Source of the DNA: Antrihabitans auranticaus
GTDB lineage: Bacteria > Actinomycetota > Actinomycetes > Mycobacteriales > Mycobacteriaceae
Direction of reading: 5' to 3'
NCBI RefSeq assembly: GCF_016481275.1
Contig: NZ_JAEMNW010000001.1
Coordinates: 1,417,531-1,481,530 of the forward strand
Length of the DNA stretch: 64,000 nucleotides
How positions within the stretch are numbered: position 1 is the stretch's first letter; every line of letters begins with the position of its first letter. The position numbers were made by a program, and so were the translations under genes. Positions 43,453-52,622 of this stretch are shown in pieces. Below the pieces are notes generated by a model. It searched no databases, was not told the DNA's origin, and was given only the letters and a program-made list of their open reading frames with translations.

Positions 43453-44223
43453 TCAGACCATGATGGCTGGGACGGCGGCGATGAGACCTCCGTCGACCTG
43501 GAGGTCCTGGCCATTGAGGTAAGACGCATCGTCCGATGCCAAGAAGGCGACCGCAGCCGCGACGTCTTCGGATGTGCCAAGCCGGCCGGCCGCGACCGTC
43601 GCGACGGCCGCGGCTTTGGCAGCGTCGGAAACATTGGCTCGGTAGGACGGCGTCTCGATATAACCCGGGCTGATCGAGTTGACGCGGATCCTGCGCGGAG
43701 CGAGTTCCGCCGCGAGGGATTGCGCAAGGTTGCTGACGGCAGCTTTCGTGGCCGAGTAGAGCGAGGCCGCTGGCACACCGCGGTGGACCGCCCAGGACGA
43801 GGTTACAACGATCGCACCACCGTCGGCGAGGAGCGGAAGTGTCTTCTGGACAGTGAAGAAGACGCCCTTGAAGTTCGTCGCAACCACCCGATCGAACTCG
43901 GCCTCGGTGATATCCGGGGTCGGCCCGAAGGCGGCGATTCCCGCGTTGGCGAACACAACGTCGAGGCGACCGTGGCTGGCCGTGATCACGTCGACGAGGG
44001 CATCGAGATCCGATGAATCGGCAACGTCGCCGACGAAGGCGATGACTCGGTCACCGGCGTTCAACTCTTCCACCGCAGCATCGACACCCGGCTTTCCACG
44101 GGCAACGATGATCACCTGGGCCCCCTCGTCGAGGAGTCGCCGGGCGGAGGCCAAACCGATGCCGCTGCTCCCGCCAGTAACCAAGGCGATCTTGCCGTCG
44201 AATCGGGATGTGGCATTTGGCAT
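43453..44223 (-). CDS. Short-chain dehydrogenase/reductase
   Basis: A 256-aa SDR with TGGSSGIG, ANAG (instead of NNAG), VVTSSWAV as the Ser strand, YSATK and the FabG-like GQDLQVDGGL end. I start at MPNATSRF (44223), preceded by GAGAGGA; a longer frame begins at 44289 but would run into the divergent promoter. It is divergent from a TetR gene at 44316 that is its probable regulator. 43312-43452 holds nothing recognisable. Confidence 0.88.
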   Translation of the reverse strand: MPNATSRFDGKIALVTGGSSGIGLASARRLLDEGAQVIIVARGKPGVDAAVEELNAGDRVIAFVGDVADSSDLDALVDVITASHGRLDVVFANAGIAAFGPTPDITEAEFDRVVATNFKGVFFTVQKTLPLLADGGAIVVTSSWAVHRGVPAASLYSATKAAVSNLAQSLAAELAPRRIRVNSISPGYIETPSYRANVSDAAKAAAVATVAAGRLGTSEDVAAAVAFLASDDASYLNGQDLQVDGGLIAAVPAIMV

Positions 44224-44305
44224 TCCGGAGTCCTCTCGAAGGGTCGTCATAGGAACGAACTCCGAGCAGCGAGCCAGTATTTCCGGCATGCTGGTGACCT
44301 GTTAC

Positions 44306-44325
44306 GATACGGAACGTGCCGTTTC
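44306..44325. promoter_or_regulatory. Operator candidate overlapping a TetR start codon
   Basis: GATACGGAAC and GTGCCGTTTC form an imperfect 20-bp palindrome (8 of 10 positions pair). The GTG of the right arm is the predicted TetR start. The location suggests tight autoregulation and control of the divergent SDR. Confidence 0.5.
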
Positions 44326-44975
44326 CTAACGCTGAACCCCGAGAACAGGTCGCCGAGGTACGCACCGGACGGCCTCGTGACCCCGCACGCGAAGCAGAGA
44401 TCCTTGCGTCCACGTTGGAGCTTCTGGGCGAGGTGGGCTACGACGCACTGACCTTCGAGGCGGTGGCGCGCCGTGCCCGCGCATCGAAGGCAACGTTGTA
44501 CCGGCGCTGGGAGACGAAGCGCGACATGGTCGTTGCTGCGATAAAAGCAGGCCCAGCGTCGGGCGGCTCCGATACCGCCGTCGACACCGGCACTCTGCGC
44601 GGAGACTTGGTTGTCCTCTGCGAACGGCTCGACGCGACTCTGCGCTCGGCGGATCCGACGATGAGCTTGATGCTTCTGCAAGCAGGCCTGGAGGACCCCG
44701 ATCTTTGCCGCCACATCGAAGAGTCGACAGGGCCGACTGGCGCGAAACTGCCTGCGGCAGTGCTATCGGCCGCCATCGATAGGGGCGAGCTTCCTGCGGG
44801 CGCGCATCCGTTCCCATACGAGGAGATCACCGGTTCGGTACTGCTCCTACGCCGGCTGAACGGTCTCCCCACCGGACCCGAGTACCTGACTCACCTCGTT
44901 GACAACATCCTCATTCCGGCGCTAGAGGCAAGCGCCACAACCCCCGCAGCGCCGCCGCGGGCCATCTTCTCCTGA
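44316..44975 (+). CDS. TetR-family regulator
   Basis: A 219-aa regulator of the AcrR/TetR_C_16-like type: RPRDPAREAEILASTLELLG, then YDALTFEAVARRARASKATLYRRW makes the HTH. Start GTG at 44316 lies inside a palindrome, so a downstream start cannot be excluded. The dehalogenase-like gene begins 11 bp after its stop, so the unit is regulator plus hydrolase, divergent from an SDR. Confidence 0.88.
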   Translation: MPFPNAEPREQVAEVRTGRPRDPAREAEILASTLELLGEVGYDALTFEAVARRARASKATLYRRWETKRDMVVAAIKAGPASGGSDTAVDTGTLRGDLVVLCERLDATLRSADPTMSLMLLQAGLEDPDLCRHIEESTGPTGAKLPAAVLSAAIDRGELPAGAHPFPYEEITGSVLLLRRLNGLPTGPEYLTHLVDNILIPALEASATTPAAPPRAIFS

Positions 44976-44986
44976 AAGGTGCATTC

Positions 44987-45874
44987 ATGACGAGCACGAC
45001 CCTCGACGGTTTCGACTACCGACGGATCCGCGGCGAAGGCAGCGCTGCGCTGAATGTCGCCATTGGTGGCGACGGTCATCCCATCGTCCTGCTGCACGGC
45101 TTCCCGCAGACTCACCTGATGTGGCGACACGTTGCCCGCACGCTCGCGGAGCAGTATCTGGTTATCGTGCCCGACCTGCGCGGCTACGGCGCCAGCGACA
45201 AACCCGACGCCCAAAGCCCTGACACCTACTCGAAGCGGACCATGGCGCGCGACATCGTCAACGTCGCGCGCGCTATCGGAGCCGAGCGATTCAGCGTGGT
45301 CGGACATGACCGGGGAGCCCTCGTCGGAGTCCGGGCCGCCCTCGACCACCCGGAAACGATCACCCACTTGGGCATCCTGGACGTCTTGCCGACCATGGAC
45401 ACCTGGGACGTGTTACATGGCGTCGATGCCGCGGTCGCGTGGCACCTGTACCTGATGGCACAACCAAAGGGCTTGCCCGAGCGGATGATCGAAGCAGTGG
45501 CCGATGATTTCTTCAGTTCGTTCCTCGACGCGTGGGATTCGGACGGCGCCACATTCCCGCCGCACATCCGACAGCACTACATCGACAGTTGCGCACGTTC
45601 AGTTGCGTCCATCGTCGCCGACTACCGGGCTTCGGCCGGCATCGATCTCGAGATGGACCGCGCCGACCGAAAGGCGGGTGCCCAACTGGCCATGCCTGTC
45701 GCTGTGCTCTCCCAAGACTGGGGCTCACAGCTTGGATTCGACGCGCAGGCCCTGTGGCAGCAGTGGGCCCCCGGCGCGACCTACCAGCCGACTGAAGCAG
45801 GCCACTTCATGGCAGAGCAACGGCCTGACGAAGTCGCCGCATTCATTCAGGAATTGGTGCGCCGTAACTCGTGA
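44987..45874 (+). CDS. Alpha/beta hydrolase, haloacetate dehalogenase/epoxide hydrolase group
   Basis: A 295-aa hydrolase close to fluoroacetate dehalogenases in design: LLHGFPQTHLMWRHVA, PDLRGYGASDKP, the Asp nucleophile in VVGHDRGALVGVRAALDHP and AGHFMAEQRPDEVA for the catalytic His. In the cap, AWHLYLMAQP aligns with the WHW..LAQP segment of fluoroacetate dehalogenase; the His is kept but the fluoride-pocket Trp appears to be Leu. An epoxide or less demanding halo-acid substrate is therefore as likely. AGGTG lies upstream of the ATG. Confidence 0.83.
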   Translation: MTSTTLDGFDYRRIRGEGSAALNVAIGGDGHPIVLLHGFPQTHLMWRHVARTLAEQYLVIVPDLRGYGASDKPDAQSPDTYSKRTMARDIVNVARAIGAERFSVVGHDRGALVGVRAALDHPETITHLGILDVLPTMDTWDVLHGVDAAVAWHLYLMAQPKGLPERMIEAVADDFFSSFLDAWDSDGATFPPHIRQHYIDSCARSVASIVADYRASAGIDLEMDRADRKAGAQLAMPVAVLSQDWGSQLGFDAQALWQQWAPGATYQPTEAGHFMAEQRPDEVAAFIQELVRRNS

Positions 45875-45996
45875 GCACGATAGCCCCGCTCGCCTCTGCC
45901 GACGGACAACATTGCGGACACAAACAGTCCTAGATCGTTGACACACTGAAGGGTGTGAAGCTACCCGACCACCACGATGCGAACTAGGAGGAAACG

Positions 45997-46617
45997 ATGG
46001 CCGATTCGGAATCACCGCCGCCGATCTCCGCCCACCCTCCAACGTGGAAGTTCGACTACCCGATCGTCCACGCCGAAACTCGGGTGCAGTGGCGAAAGTG
46101 GCTGATGCACAACGTCACATCGGCCCGGGGCGTGTGGTTGTGCTCGTGGCGCAACACCACCGACCGGCCACGCTGCCCCTACCCCGACGCCGTCGAGGAA
46201 GCCATCTGCTTTGGTTGGATCGACTCCACGAACACCGTCCTCGACGAGGAGCGCAGCTTACAACTGTTCACGCCGCGCAGACCCAAGAGTTCCTGGACCC
46301 GACTCAATCGCGAACGCGCAGCCGATATGGAGAGAAGTGGCCTCATGACCGACGCTGGTCGTCACGCCATTGCCGCCGCGAAATCCACTGGCTGGTGGAC
46401 GATTTCCGACCAAGTCGAAGACCTCGTGGAACCACCTGACTTGACGGTGGCATTGGACCGAAACCCGTGCGCTCGAAGCAACTGGGACGGATTCCCACCG
46501 AGCGCCCGCAAACAGATGCTGTGGTGGATCGTTACTGCCGCTCGAGAAGAAACACGGGCAGGTCGAATTGGCCAGATCGTTTCCGAAGCAGCCATCGGTC
46601 AACGTGCTCGGGGGTGA
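45997..46617 (+). CDS. YdeI/OmpD-associated family protein
   Basis: A 206-aa cytosolic protein. AVEEAICFGWIDS, FTPRRPKSSWTRLNRER and the C-terminal PPSARKQMLWWIVTAAREETR are hallmarks of the YdeI/OmpD-associated (bacteriocin-protection) family. Function is poorly known. AGGAGGAAACG gives a strong ribosome-binding site just before the ATG. Confidence 0.85.
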   Translation: MADSESPPPISAHPPTWKFDYPIVHAETRVQWRKWLMHNVTSARGVWLCSWRNTTDRPRCPYPDAVEEAICFGWIDSTNTVLDEERSLQLFTPRRPKSSWTRLNRERAADMERSGLMTDAGRHAIAAAKSTGWWTISDQVEDLVEPPDLTVALDRNPCARSNWDGFPPSARKQMLWWIVTAAREETRAGRIGQIVSEAAIGQRARG

Positions 46618-46633
46618 CGCTCGTGGAGACCGG

Positions 46634-47308
46634 CTAGCTGCGCGTGAATGCCCAGGCAACCATTAGCGGAAGCTCTTCCTGCCAGAATGCACCGCCGTGC
46701 GATCCGGTCCGCTCGCTGATGACGACGTCTGCGCCGGCACCGCGCAGCGCGTTTGCCCATCGAGCCGCATTCTCGAGGAAGAACGGCTCGGACGAACCGG
46801 CGACGAAGTACGCGCGCGGAAGGGAACTCGGCATCGTCGCAGGCGGTTGGTAACCCGCGCCTGGTGAGGCACAGAGGACCGTGCCGTAGATCTCCGGATG
46901 CCCTAGTCCGAGAGCGAGAGCCAACTCTCCACTCGCAGATACCCCGAACACGGCGGTTCGTTCAGTGGGCAGGTCCACGCCGAACCGCGACGCAGTCCAC
47001 TCGCGCACATCCTCGACGAAGAACTTCTCGTGAGCCGCGAACCGGTCGGGGTCGAAATACGGTGAGTACTCATGGAGTCGGAGCGTCTCGTCGGCGAGCC
47101 GATGGACACCCACGATCATGGTGGAAGGCAATTGGGCTGTTTCGAGGAGGCCGCCCCAGTGCGCCAGCACTTGCCCGTCACCGGCGAACACGACGGCCTC
47201 AGGTGGCTCTGGCGGAACGTACACCGTGACCCTGCGTCCGCCGTCGTATTCGAATGCCTCGGTCACGAAATGGCCTGCTAGTGCATCGCCGATCCCTTGG
47301 TCGTCCAC
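46634..47308 (-). CDS. Esterase-like alpha/beta hydrolase (enterochelin-esterase type)
   Basis: A 224-aa hydrolase: VTVYVPPEPPEAVVFAGDGQ at the start, HEYSPYFDPDRFAAHEKFFV, the nucleophile elbow FGVSASGELALALG and RTGSHGGAFWQEELP with the catalytic His. This matches the Fes/esterase D-like group. It converges with the YdeI gene. 47309-47592 has no gene; a short CAATT-GGTCA-AATTG palindrome (47541-47555) precedes the next start. Confidence 0.82.
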   Translation of the reverse strand: MDDQGIGDALAGHFVTEAFEYDGGRRVTVYVPPEPPEAVVFAGDGQVLAHWGGLLETAQLPSTMIVGVHRLADETLRLHEYSPYFDPDRFAAHEKFFVEDVREWTASRFGVDLPTERTAVFGVSASGELALALGLGHPEIYGTVLCASPGAGYQPPATMPSSLPRAYFVAGSSEPFFLENAARWANALRGAGADVVISERTGSHGGAFWQEELPLMVAWAFTRS

Positions 47309-47592
47309 AATCGACTACCCGATCCGAGGAAACGTTCTCTGTCAACCCTCGTTTCGAAGTCCGTCGAATCCAATCCTGCAGCAATGACCGGACGTCAGTC
47401 ATCGGCTCGAAACTTTGCCCAACTTTTCTCGGCCCGAAACATGTTGTTGCAGTGAGCAAAACACACTTCTCCAGCGACGGTGGCACTGAATATTGTTTCC
47501 TCTGAATACGCTGCAACAGAGGCCCGTTCGGTGCGCGAAACAATTGGTCAAATTGCCCTGATTGGAATTAGGCATCCGAATAGACTTCCACC

Positions 47593-48282
47593 ATGCACAA
47601 GGTCGAGATCGCGCCATGGGTTGTCGAACGCGTCATCGCCAAGCGCGGAGCCGAGCACGTCTACGAGGACTTCGACCCCAAGAAAACAGCGCTCATCGTG
47701 ATCGACCTGCAGAACGCCTTCATGCTTCCCGGTGCCGCATTCGTTGTGGTCGAGACAGCTGCGGAGATCGTGCCGAACGTCAACCGGCTCGCTGCAGGGC
47801 TACGTGCGGCCGGCGGGAAAGTCGTTTGGATCGCCATGACCTACACCGATCAGGTCACGGTCGACTGGTCGGCCTTCTATCGGCTTATGACCGTCGAGGG
47901 TGCAACGAATCACGATCGCGCGCTCACTAGAGGCACGAAGGGACACGAGATCTGGGACGGCCTGGACGTGCAACCGGCCGATACCGTCATCGAGAAGTCC
48001 AGGTTCTCGGCACTCGTCCAGGGATCGAGCGAACTCGACAATTGGCTGCGCGCACACGACATCACGACGCTGATCATCACCGGCTGCCTCACAGACGTGT
48101 GCTGTGAGTCGACTGCGCGCGACGGGATGATGTTGAACTACGAAGTCATCATGGTCACCGACGCCAACGCCGCCCCCACCGACGCCGACCACAACGCGGC
48201 CCTGAGCGCGTTCTACACAACATTCGGCGATATTCTGAGCACTGACCGACTGGTGGAACTGTTGGAACAAAAATCCGTGTGA
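47593..48282 (+). CDS. Isochorismatase-family cysteine hydrolase
   Basis: A 229-aa hydrolase. The catalytic triad of the family is visible: Asp in LIVIDLQNAFM, Lys in VIEKSRFSAL and Cys in TGCLTDVCCESTARD. The usual cis-peptide precedes that Cys region. Such enzymes hydrolyse carbamoyl or amide bonds (N-carbamoylsarcosine, nicotinamide, ureidoacrylate types) or isochorismate; the substrate is not evident here. It is a single-gene unit. Confidence 0.88.
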   Translation: MHKVEIAPWVVERVIAKRGAEHVYEDFDPKKTALIVIDLQNAFMLPGAAFVVVETAAEIVPNVNRLAAGLRAAGGKVVWIAMTYTDQVTVDWSAFYRLMTVEGATNHDRALTRGTKGHEIWDGLDVQPADTVIEKSRFSALVQGSSELDNWLRAHDITTLIITGCLTDVCCESTARDGMMLNYEVIMVTDANAAPTDADHNAALSAFYTTFGDILSTDRLVELLEQKSV

Positions 48283-48299
48283 TCAGTGGCCGACACGTG

Positions 48300-48401
48300 C
48301 TAGGGCTTCATGCCGACCAGTTCCGCGCTGCGCTCCCAGAGGGCCTCACGACGGTCGGCGGAGAGTGTGTGATCGGTCGATACCCATACGGAATGGTCCG
48401 C
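48300..48401 (-). pseudogene. Possible C-terminal remnant of an SDR gene
   Basis: Thirty-three codons ending in TAG read ADHSVWVSTDHTL, then REALWERSAELVGMKP. The LWERSAELVG ending resembles the C-termini of retinol-dehydrogenase-like SDRs. Upstream the frame is closed by a stop after one codon, so only a remnant exists. The rest of 48283-48529 is featureless. Confidence 0.4.
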
Positions 48402-48529
48402 CCCTCATCGGGCAGTTTCCACAGGTCGCAAGCTGCGAAAGTAGCTGAGCGCGCGGATGTCTCGGACCCAGGTTAGGTCCGTGGGGTTGGTCGGCTCGGA
48501 GCGCCCACTCTCAAGGCAGCAACGCACTT

Positions 48530-49006
48530 TCACGGCATCTCGACGGTTTCCGCACGCGCGATGTCGTTCAGCGCACTGAGCAGATAGTCAGAGACCGAAA
48601 TCCTCGCTGCGGCAGCCAGATCGGCGATAGCAAGTACGGAGGCGACAAGCACCCGACCGGGTTCGTGGGCGGAAACGTCGTCGAGTTCGCCGACACCGAG
48701 AGCGCCGATCAGCACGATTGCGAGAGAGGGCACGTCGAGTCGCGGAGTCCACGCGCTTCGCCGAGCACATCGGGCGAGCGCGTCGGACACGTCCTCCCCT
48801 GCCAGCCCATCGGGATGAAGTGTTTCCATCAACTCCCGAACGATCCGGAAGTGCACCGACACGACCTGCTCGTACGGCAGCGCGCCGAGTTCACTCAGAG
48901 CATCGTCGCATTCGTCGCTCGATTCGGCGAGCGCCGCAGCCACGGCATCGTCGGTCGCCGTCGCGATAGCTCGCGCCACTGCCGGCCACTCGTTGGGCCA
49001 CCCCAT
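48530..49006 (-). CDS. Hypothetical helical protein
   Basis: A 158-aa acidic, Ala-rich all-helical protein with no signal or membrane segment (AVARAIATATDDAVAAALAES; GALPYEQVVSVHFRIVREL). No family recognised. GGAGGA precedes the ATG at 49006; the longer open frame contains unlikely sequence. It may be related to tetratricopeptide-free regulatory proteins, but I cannot assign a role. Confidence 0.6.
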   Translation of the reverse strand: MGWPNEWPAVARAIATATDDAVAAALAESSDECDDALSELGALPYEQVVSVHFRIVRELMETLHPDGLAGEDVSDALARCARRSAWTPRLDVPSLAIVLIGALGVGELDDVSAHEPGRVLVASVLAIADLAAAARISVSDYLLSALNDIARAETVEMP

Positions 49007-49419
49007 CGGTCCTCCAGTCGGTCGATTCGAACTGCACTGTCGCACATCCCACCGACGGAGTTGTGCGATCATCGGCCTCGTCGCCCGATCGGTATGTCCG
49101 CAGCGCCGTAATCGATTGCACACGAACAAGATCGAACAAACGGGTTCTGACCTGAGAAGCACTGGCGGCCAGGGCGGGATCGAAGTGGCGACGCGTTTGC
49201 AGTTTGTGGACGCTTTGCGCATTCGTCTGAGACCGGCCCCTCGAGACGGCCGGAGGCATCGAGAACCACAGGGTGGGGCGACGCCACCCCTATGGGTCCT
49301 GTCAGCGGGGTCCAGCGTCCGGAACCATTGCACGTGTACCGATCGGAACCGAACATCGAACCGGTCTCCCCACCCGCGAACTCCAGGGCGCGATCATTCT
49401 CGGAAAGTTGAAGGTCGAC
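49007..49419. other. Intergenic region before the propeller lipoprotein
   Basis: No gene is supported in these 413 bp. A GGGTGG...CCACCC hairpin lies at 49271-49289. Frames crossing it have codon use unlike the neighbours. Confidence 0.5.
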
Positions 49420-50436
49420 ATGAACACTGGCGGGCTCCGAGGCACGCGCAGATACGCCGCCGCGACAGCAATACTCGCAACGGCCCTCCTGACGGGCTGC
49501 GCGGCGTCCGGCGACGCCACGCCAGCCGCGAAACTGCCGCTGGGACCGCCGGAGCTGGCTGCCCCAATCGACCTCGACTCCCAACCCGCAGGTGTGGCCG
49601 TCGATCCGGCAAACGAGTCGGTCTACGTCGTCCACAGGTCCGGACACACCGTGTCGGTAATCGACACCGATACTCACGAAGTGAAAGCCACCATCGACGT
49701 CGGCGTGAACCTCGACGACATCGCTATCGATCCGTCGACGCACACCGCCTACGTCACGCACTTCGACATCGGAGACCAGGACCACCACGGAATGGTGTCG
49801 GTGATCGATACCGATACCCGAGAAATCATCGACACCATCGAAGTCGACAGGAACGCGACCGCCGTGGCCGTGGACGCCGCCGACCACAAACTCTATGTAG
49901 TACACGGGTTCATCCCCCGAGTCTCCGTCATCGACACCGAAACCAACACCGTCACAAGCACACTCGACGCCGGACAGGGAGGCGCGTTGGATGTCGCGGT
50001 CGATCCGACAACCCACACCGCGTACGTCACGGTGCGGTCTACGGTCGCGGTCTTCGAGTCCGGACAACTGACCCCGTCCACCGTCATCGACGTCGGGCAA
50101 TATTCCAGACTCGCGATCGACCCGGCCGCCCATCGCCTCTACGCCACCACTCTCGAAGGCTCACTCGTGGTCATCGACACCGAAACCCGCACCAAGACGG
50201 CGACCGTGAAGGTCGGGAGAAATCCAATCGACGTGGCAGTCGATCCAGGCCTGGGGTCCGTCTACGTCCTGAACAACGGCGACAAATCCGTCTCGATCAT
50301 CGACAGCGAATCCTGGACACTCACGCACACCATTCCTGTAGGGGCCAACCCTCAAGAGATCGTGATCGATCCCGGCAATCACACCACCTATGTCTCGAAC
50401 CTCGGCGACGACACAGTCTCCGCCATAACCCGATAG
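49420..50436 (+). CDS. YncE/YVTN beta-propeller lipoprotein
   Basis: A 338-aa lipoprotein (lipobox LLTGC, Cys27) whose mature part is built almost wholly of about seven 40-residue propeller blades with the pattern VAVDPxxxxVYVxxxxxxTVSVIDTxT; the variable blade edges would form a binding surface outside the cell. Unlike the two secreted propellers at 23.7-26 kb, it is membrane-anchored and its repeats are more regular. The ATG follows AAGG. It appears monocistronic. Confidence 0.88.
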   Translation: MNTGGLRGTRRYAAATAILATALLTGCAASGDATPAAKLPLGPPELAAPIDLDSQPAGVAVDPANESVYVVHRSGHTVSVIDTDTHEVKATIDVGVNLDDIAIDPSTHTAYVTHFDIGDQDHHGMVSVIDTDTREIIDTIEVDRNATAVAVDAADHKLYVVHGFIPRVSVIDTETNTVTSTLDAGQGGALDVAVDPTTHTAYVTVRSTVAVFESGQLTPSTVIDVGQYSRLAIDPAAHRLYATTLEGSLVVIDTETRTKTATVKVGRNPIDVAVDPGLGSVYVLNNGDKSVSIIDSESWTLTHTIPVGANPQEIVIDPGNHTTYVSNLGDDTVSAITR

Positions 50437-50904
50437 AGGCCACGCCCAAGGACGACGCTCTCGACGACACCAACGATGCTCGCCCAAGCCCGAACGATGA
50501 CGGGGGGCCTCGACCTGCATGAAACCTGTTGGCCCGCCACGGGATCGAACCGACTACCTCAAAGTATTCTCAGCACGTGCCGACAAATGCGGCACGGGAT
50601 CCATGACCCGACACACCCCGGGTTGTTTGGAACGATGGCCGTGCCAGCAATAGGCGGCTCATGGGTTCGCCGAGAATCGATGGTAGACAACTCGTGACAC
50701 TGACGTTGTCAGCGTCAGCGGCGTCGCCTCGCGTGGATCCCCTGGGCTACAAACAGCTTTGGCCAAACATCCGTGGTCCCCACACCTGTTAGGACTGACG
50801 GTCGGGGCGTGCGCCGTAGCAGGTGTGGGGACTCGGTCACCGGGGAAGCCCCGGAGGTTTCGGTGTCCGGCCCGGGTGTGGGTCGGAGATGCCGAGCGGT
50901 CGGG
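50437..50904. other. Intergenic region with tRNA-like 3' fragment
   Basis: No gene is seen in these 468 bp. On the minus strand, 50560-50528 reads GAGGTAGTCGGTTCGATCCC, then GTGGCGGGCCA, resembling a tRNA T-loop (GGTTCGATCCC) and acceptor end with CCA. No matching 5' half lies within a tRNA length upstream, and the T-stem pairs only in part, so it is at best a fragment, for example an old attachment site. Confidence 0.35.
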
Positions 50905-51567
50905 TCAGGCGGGGTGGGTGACGTTGTAGAACTGGATTCCGGCGACGATGGCAACCGGTACGCCGACGACGATCGTGCCGACGACGGCACCGATCGCACC
51001 GGCCGCGGCTCCGGTGACGATGCAGGCGCCGATCGCGCCGGGTATGGCGAGAGTCCCGATGGTGACCACCGCTGCTGCCGCTCCGCCTGCGAGTCCACCT
51101 GCCAGGCAGCCGATTCCGGCACCGACTGCGGTTCCGATCAAGCCGCCGATGGCGACGCCGGCACCGACGGTGGTGCCGAAGTTCGACAGGGCCTGGTTGA
51201 AGATGGCGTCGCTCGCGGCGTCGACGGGGTGGCGGTCCAGATCGATGGCCGATACCTGGGTCGGGGTGAGAGTTGCTGTATTTCCGATGATTTCGGCGAC
51301 GATCGGCCAGGACTGCCCCGCCGCCTGAAAGGTCAGCGGAAGTCCTGCGACGACATTGCCGGCGGTGTCGAGGATCTGGAACTGGCCGTTAGCTGTCGCC
51401 AAGGATCCGGCGTCAGTTTCGACGACGACCGATTTGTCGTCCAGGCTTGCGGTGTAATGGATTTCGCTCGCCGATTCGGTGCCCGGTGCGGCACTGGCGG
51501 TGCCGGTGAGCGCGAGGGTGGAGGCGGTGACCAGGAGCGCGGTCACCGCGTATTTTCTTAGCATCAT
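50905..51567 (-). CDS. Secreted protein with C-terminal glycine-zipper region
   Basis: A 220-aa exported protein. A signal peptide ends in TASA near residue 25; a beta-rich domain follows (IHYTASLDDKSVVVETDAGS), then about 90 residues of Gly/Ala-rich hydrophobic sequence such as VGAGVAIGGLIGTAVGAGIG and AGGLAGGAAAAVV. Glycine zippers of this type insert into or span membranes. Similar proteins are common in Nocardiaceae and have no known function. Adjacent ATGs and a TTG allow starts at 51570, 51567 or 51564. Confidence 0.72.
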   Translation of the reverse strand: MMLRKYAVTALLVTASTLALTGTASAAPGTESASEIHYTASLDDKSVVVETDAGSLATANGQFQILDTAGNVVAGLPLTFQAAGQSWPIVAEIIGNTATLTPTQVSAIDLDRHPVDAASDAIFNQALSNFGTTVGAGVAIGGLIGTAVGAGIGCLAGGLAGGAAAAVVTIGTLAIPGAIGACIVTGAAAGAIGAVVGTIVVGVPVAIVAGIQFYNVTHPA

Positions 51568-52004
51568 CAAAATCCCCCGTCTGAAAGTCGTTGCAGTGGA
51601 AGCAGATCCGGAAGGATTGCGACCACAAGTGAACAGTGGGCGAAGAGCCCACCAGGTATTTCTGAGAGTTAGCTGAACTGCGGTGTCGAGATAGTTAAGG
51701 AATCAACCACACGAGTGGCGGGATCGCCACCGGGGTGAACATGTTTTGCATCACGCCGTCCGGAGACTGAGTCGTTGGTCACCCGGACCGCCTGAATTTC
51801 CACCAAACCGCGCTTCTGAGGCGTCTGGAGAATCGGCAGAAGTGCTGCGCACAAGGGTATTTGGTCCTCGATTTCGGAACGAGACGGCGCACGTTCACGC
51901 CGTCGCACAGAGGCGGCAATGCCGACTCGAAGTCCGCTCGGGGTCGGCGTCGACGGCTTGCGTCCAGAGTTCGAGTGATCGCAGGTGCATGCCACACGTG
52001 CCAA
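51568..52004. other. Non-coding stretch
   Basis: No frame in these 437 bp shows recognisable domains, consistent codon bias or a ribosome-binding site. The 3' part contains the frameshifted tail of the small membrane gene at 52005-52276 read in the wrong frame. Confidence 0.5.
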
Positions 52005-52276
52005 CTACTTGTATTGCTGACAGTTTGCAGCGGTCGTAGGTCCGAATCGCCCGCTTCGAGCGTCCATTGCGTGGGGCTGATTCGCGGCCTGACCGCGCTC
52101 GGCCCGCGAGACCGGGTCGGTATCGCGAGGCGGCCGGGAAGTCGCGCCCTTGCCGGATCCGCGGCGATTCGCGAGGATCGCCCATGTGAGCACAGTCGCC
52201 GCTGCGGCTCCCATTCCGGAAACCCCTGCCGCCCGGAAACCCCTGCCGCGACAAGGAGGGCGAGCTCGATCAGCAT
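52005..52276 (-). pseudogene. Small membrane-protein gene broken by a 17-bp tandem duplication
   Basis: The gene opens MLIELALLVAAGVSG with GGAG upstream, then runs into a perfect tandem duplication of CCGGAAACCCCTGCCGC (52216-52232 and 52233-52249, plus strand). Because 17 is not a multiple of three, the frame is lost. Removing one copy restores an 84-codon frame continuing MGAAAATVLTWAILANRRG and ending NCQQYK at 52005: one transmembrane helix with a polar tail. The break may be recent or reversible by slippage. Confidence 0.7.
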
Positions 52277-52345
52277 CGCGGCTCTCCGATTCTCCCGTCG
52301 ATATCCCGTGAATGCGTCGACCCGGCAAGGTCGGCATTCTGCTGG

Positions 52346-52417
52346 CTATTCGCGCTTGATCAGCCTTCCGAGGATGAGGGCGACAATTGCAACCACCACC
52401 CATGCGAGAACGAACAT
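52346..52417 (-). CDS. Tiny single-helix membrane protein (23 aa)
   Basis: MFVLAWVVVAIVALILGRLI followed by KRE: one transmembrane helix and a basic tail. An in-frame GTG two codons upstream (52423) with AAAGG about 10 bp before it is an alternative start. It strongly resembles the 33-aa product at 53717-53818 (AWxVVAxIAALxLGRL), which supports both being real. Confidence 0.55.
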   Translation of the reverse strand: MFVLAWVVVAIVALILGRLIKRE

Positions 52418-52622
52418 GCCCACCGCATGAAGCCTTTCGCTTCCGACCCACGGGTCCTACCGGCCCGAAAACGAGCCGATCGAAAACATCGTGCCGCGCG
52501 GTTTCATCGTCAACAAGCTGTCTTCGTAGTGCGGTGCGATGACCTTCTCCCCTAGCGGATTCGCGTGCCGTGTGCTACGAAAATCGCAGGACAACAAAGT
52601 GATTCGAAAAGCGTCGAGCGCG

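Noticed and set aside
48993-50522. 509-codon plus frame rich in RHR/HRH repeats, suggestive of a repeat protein
   Set aside because: It is the +1 shadow of the propeller lipoprotein repeats; the periodicity comes from the blades.
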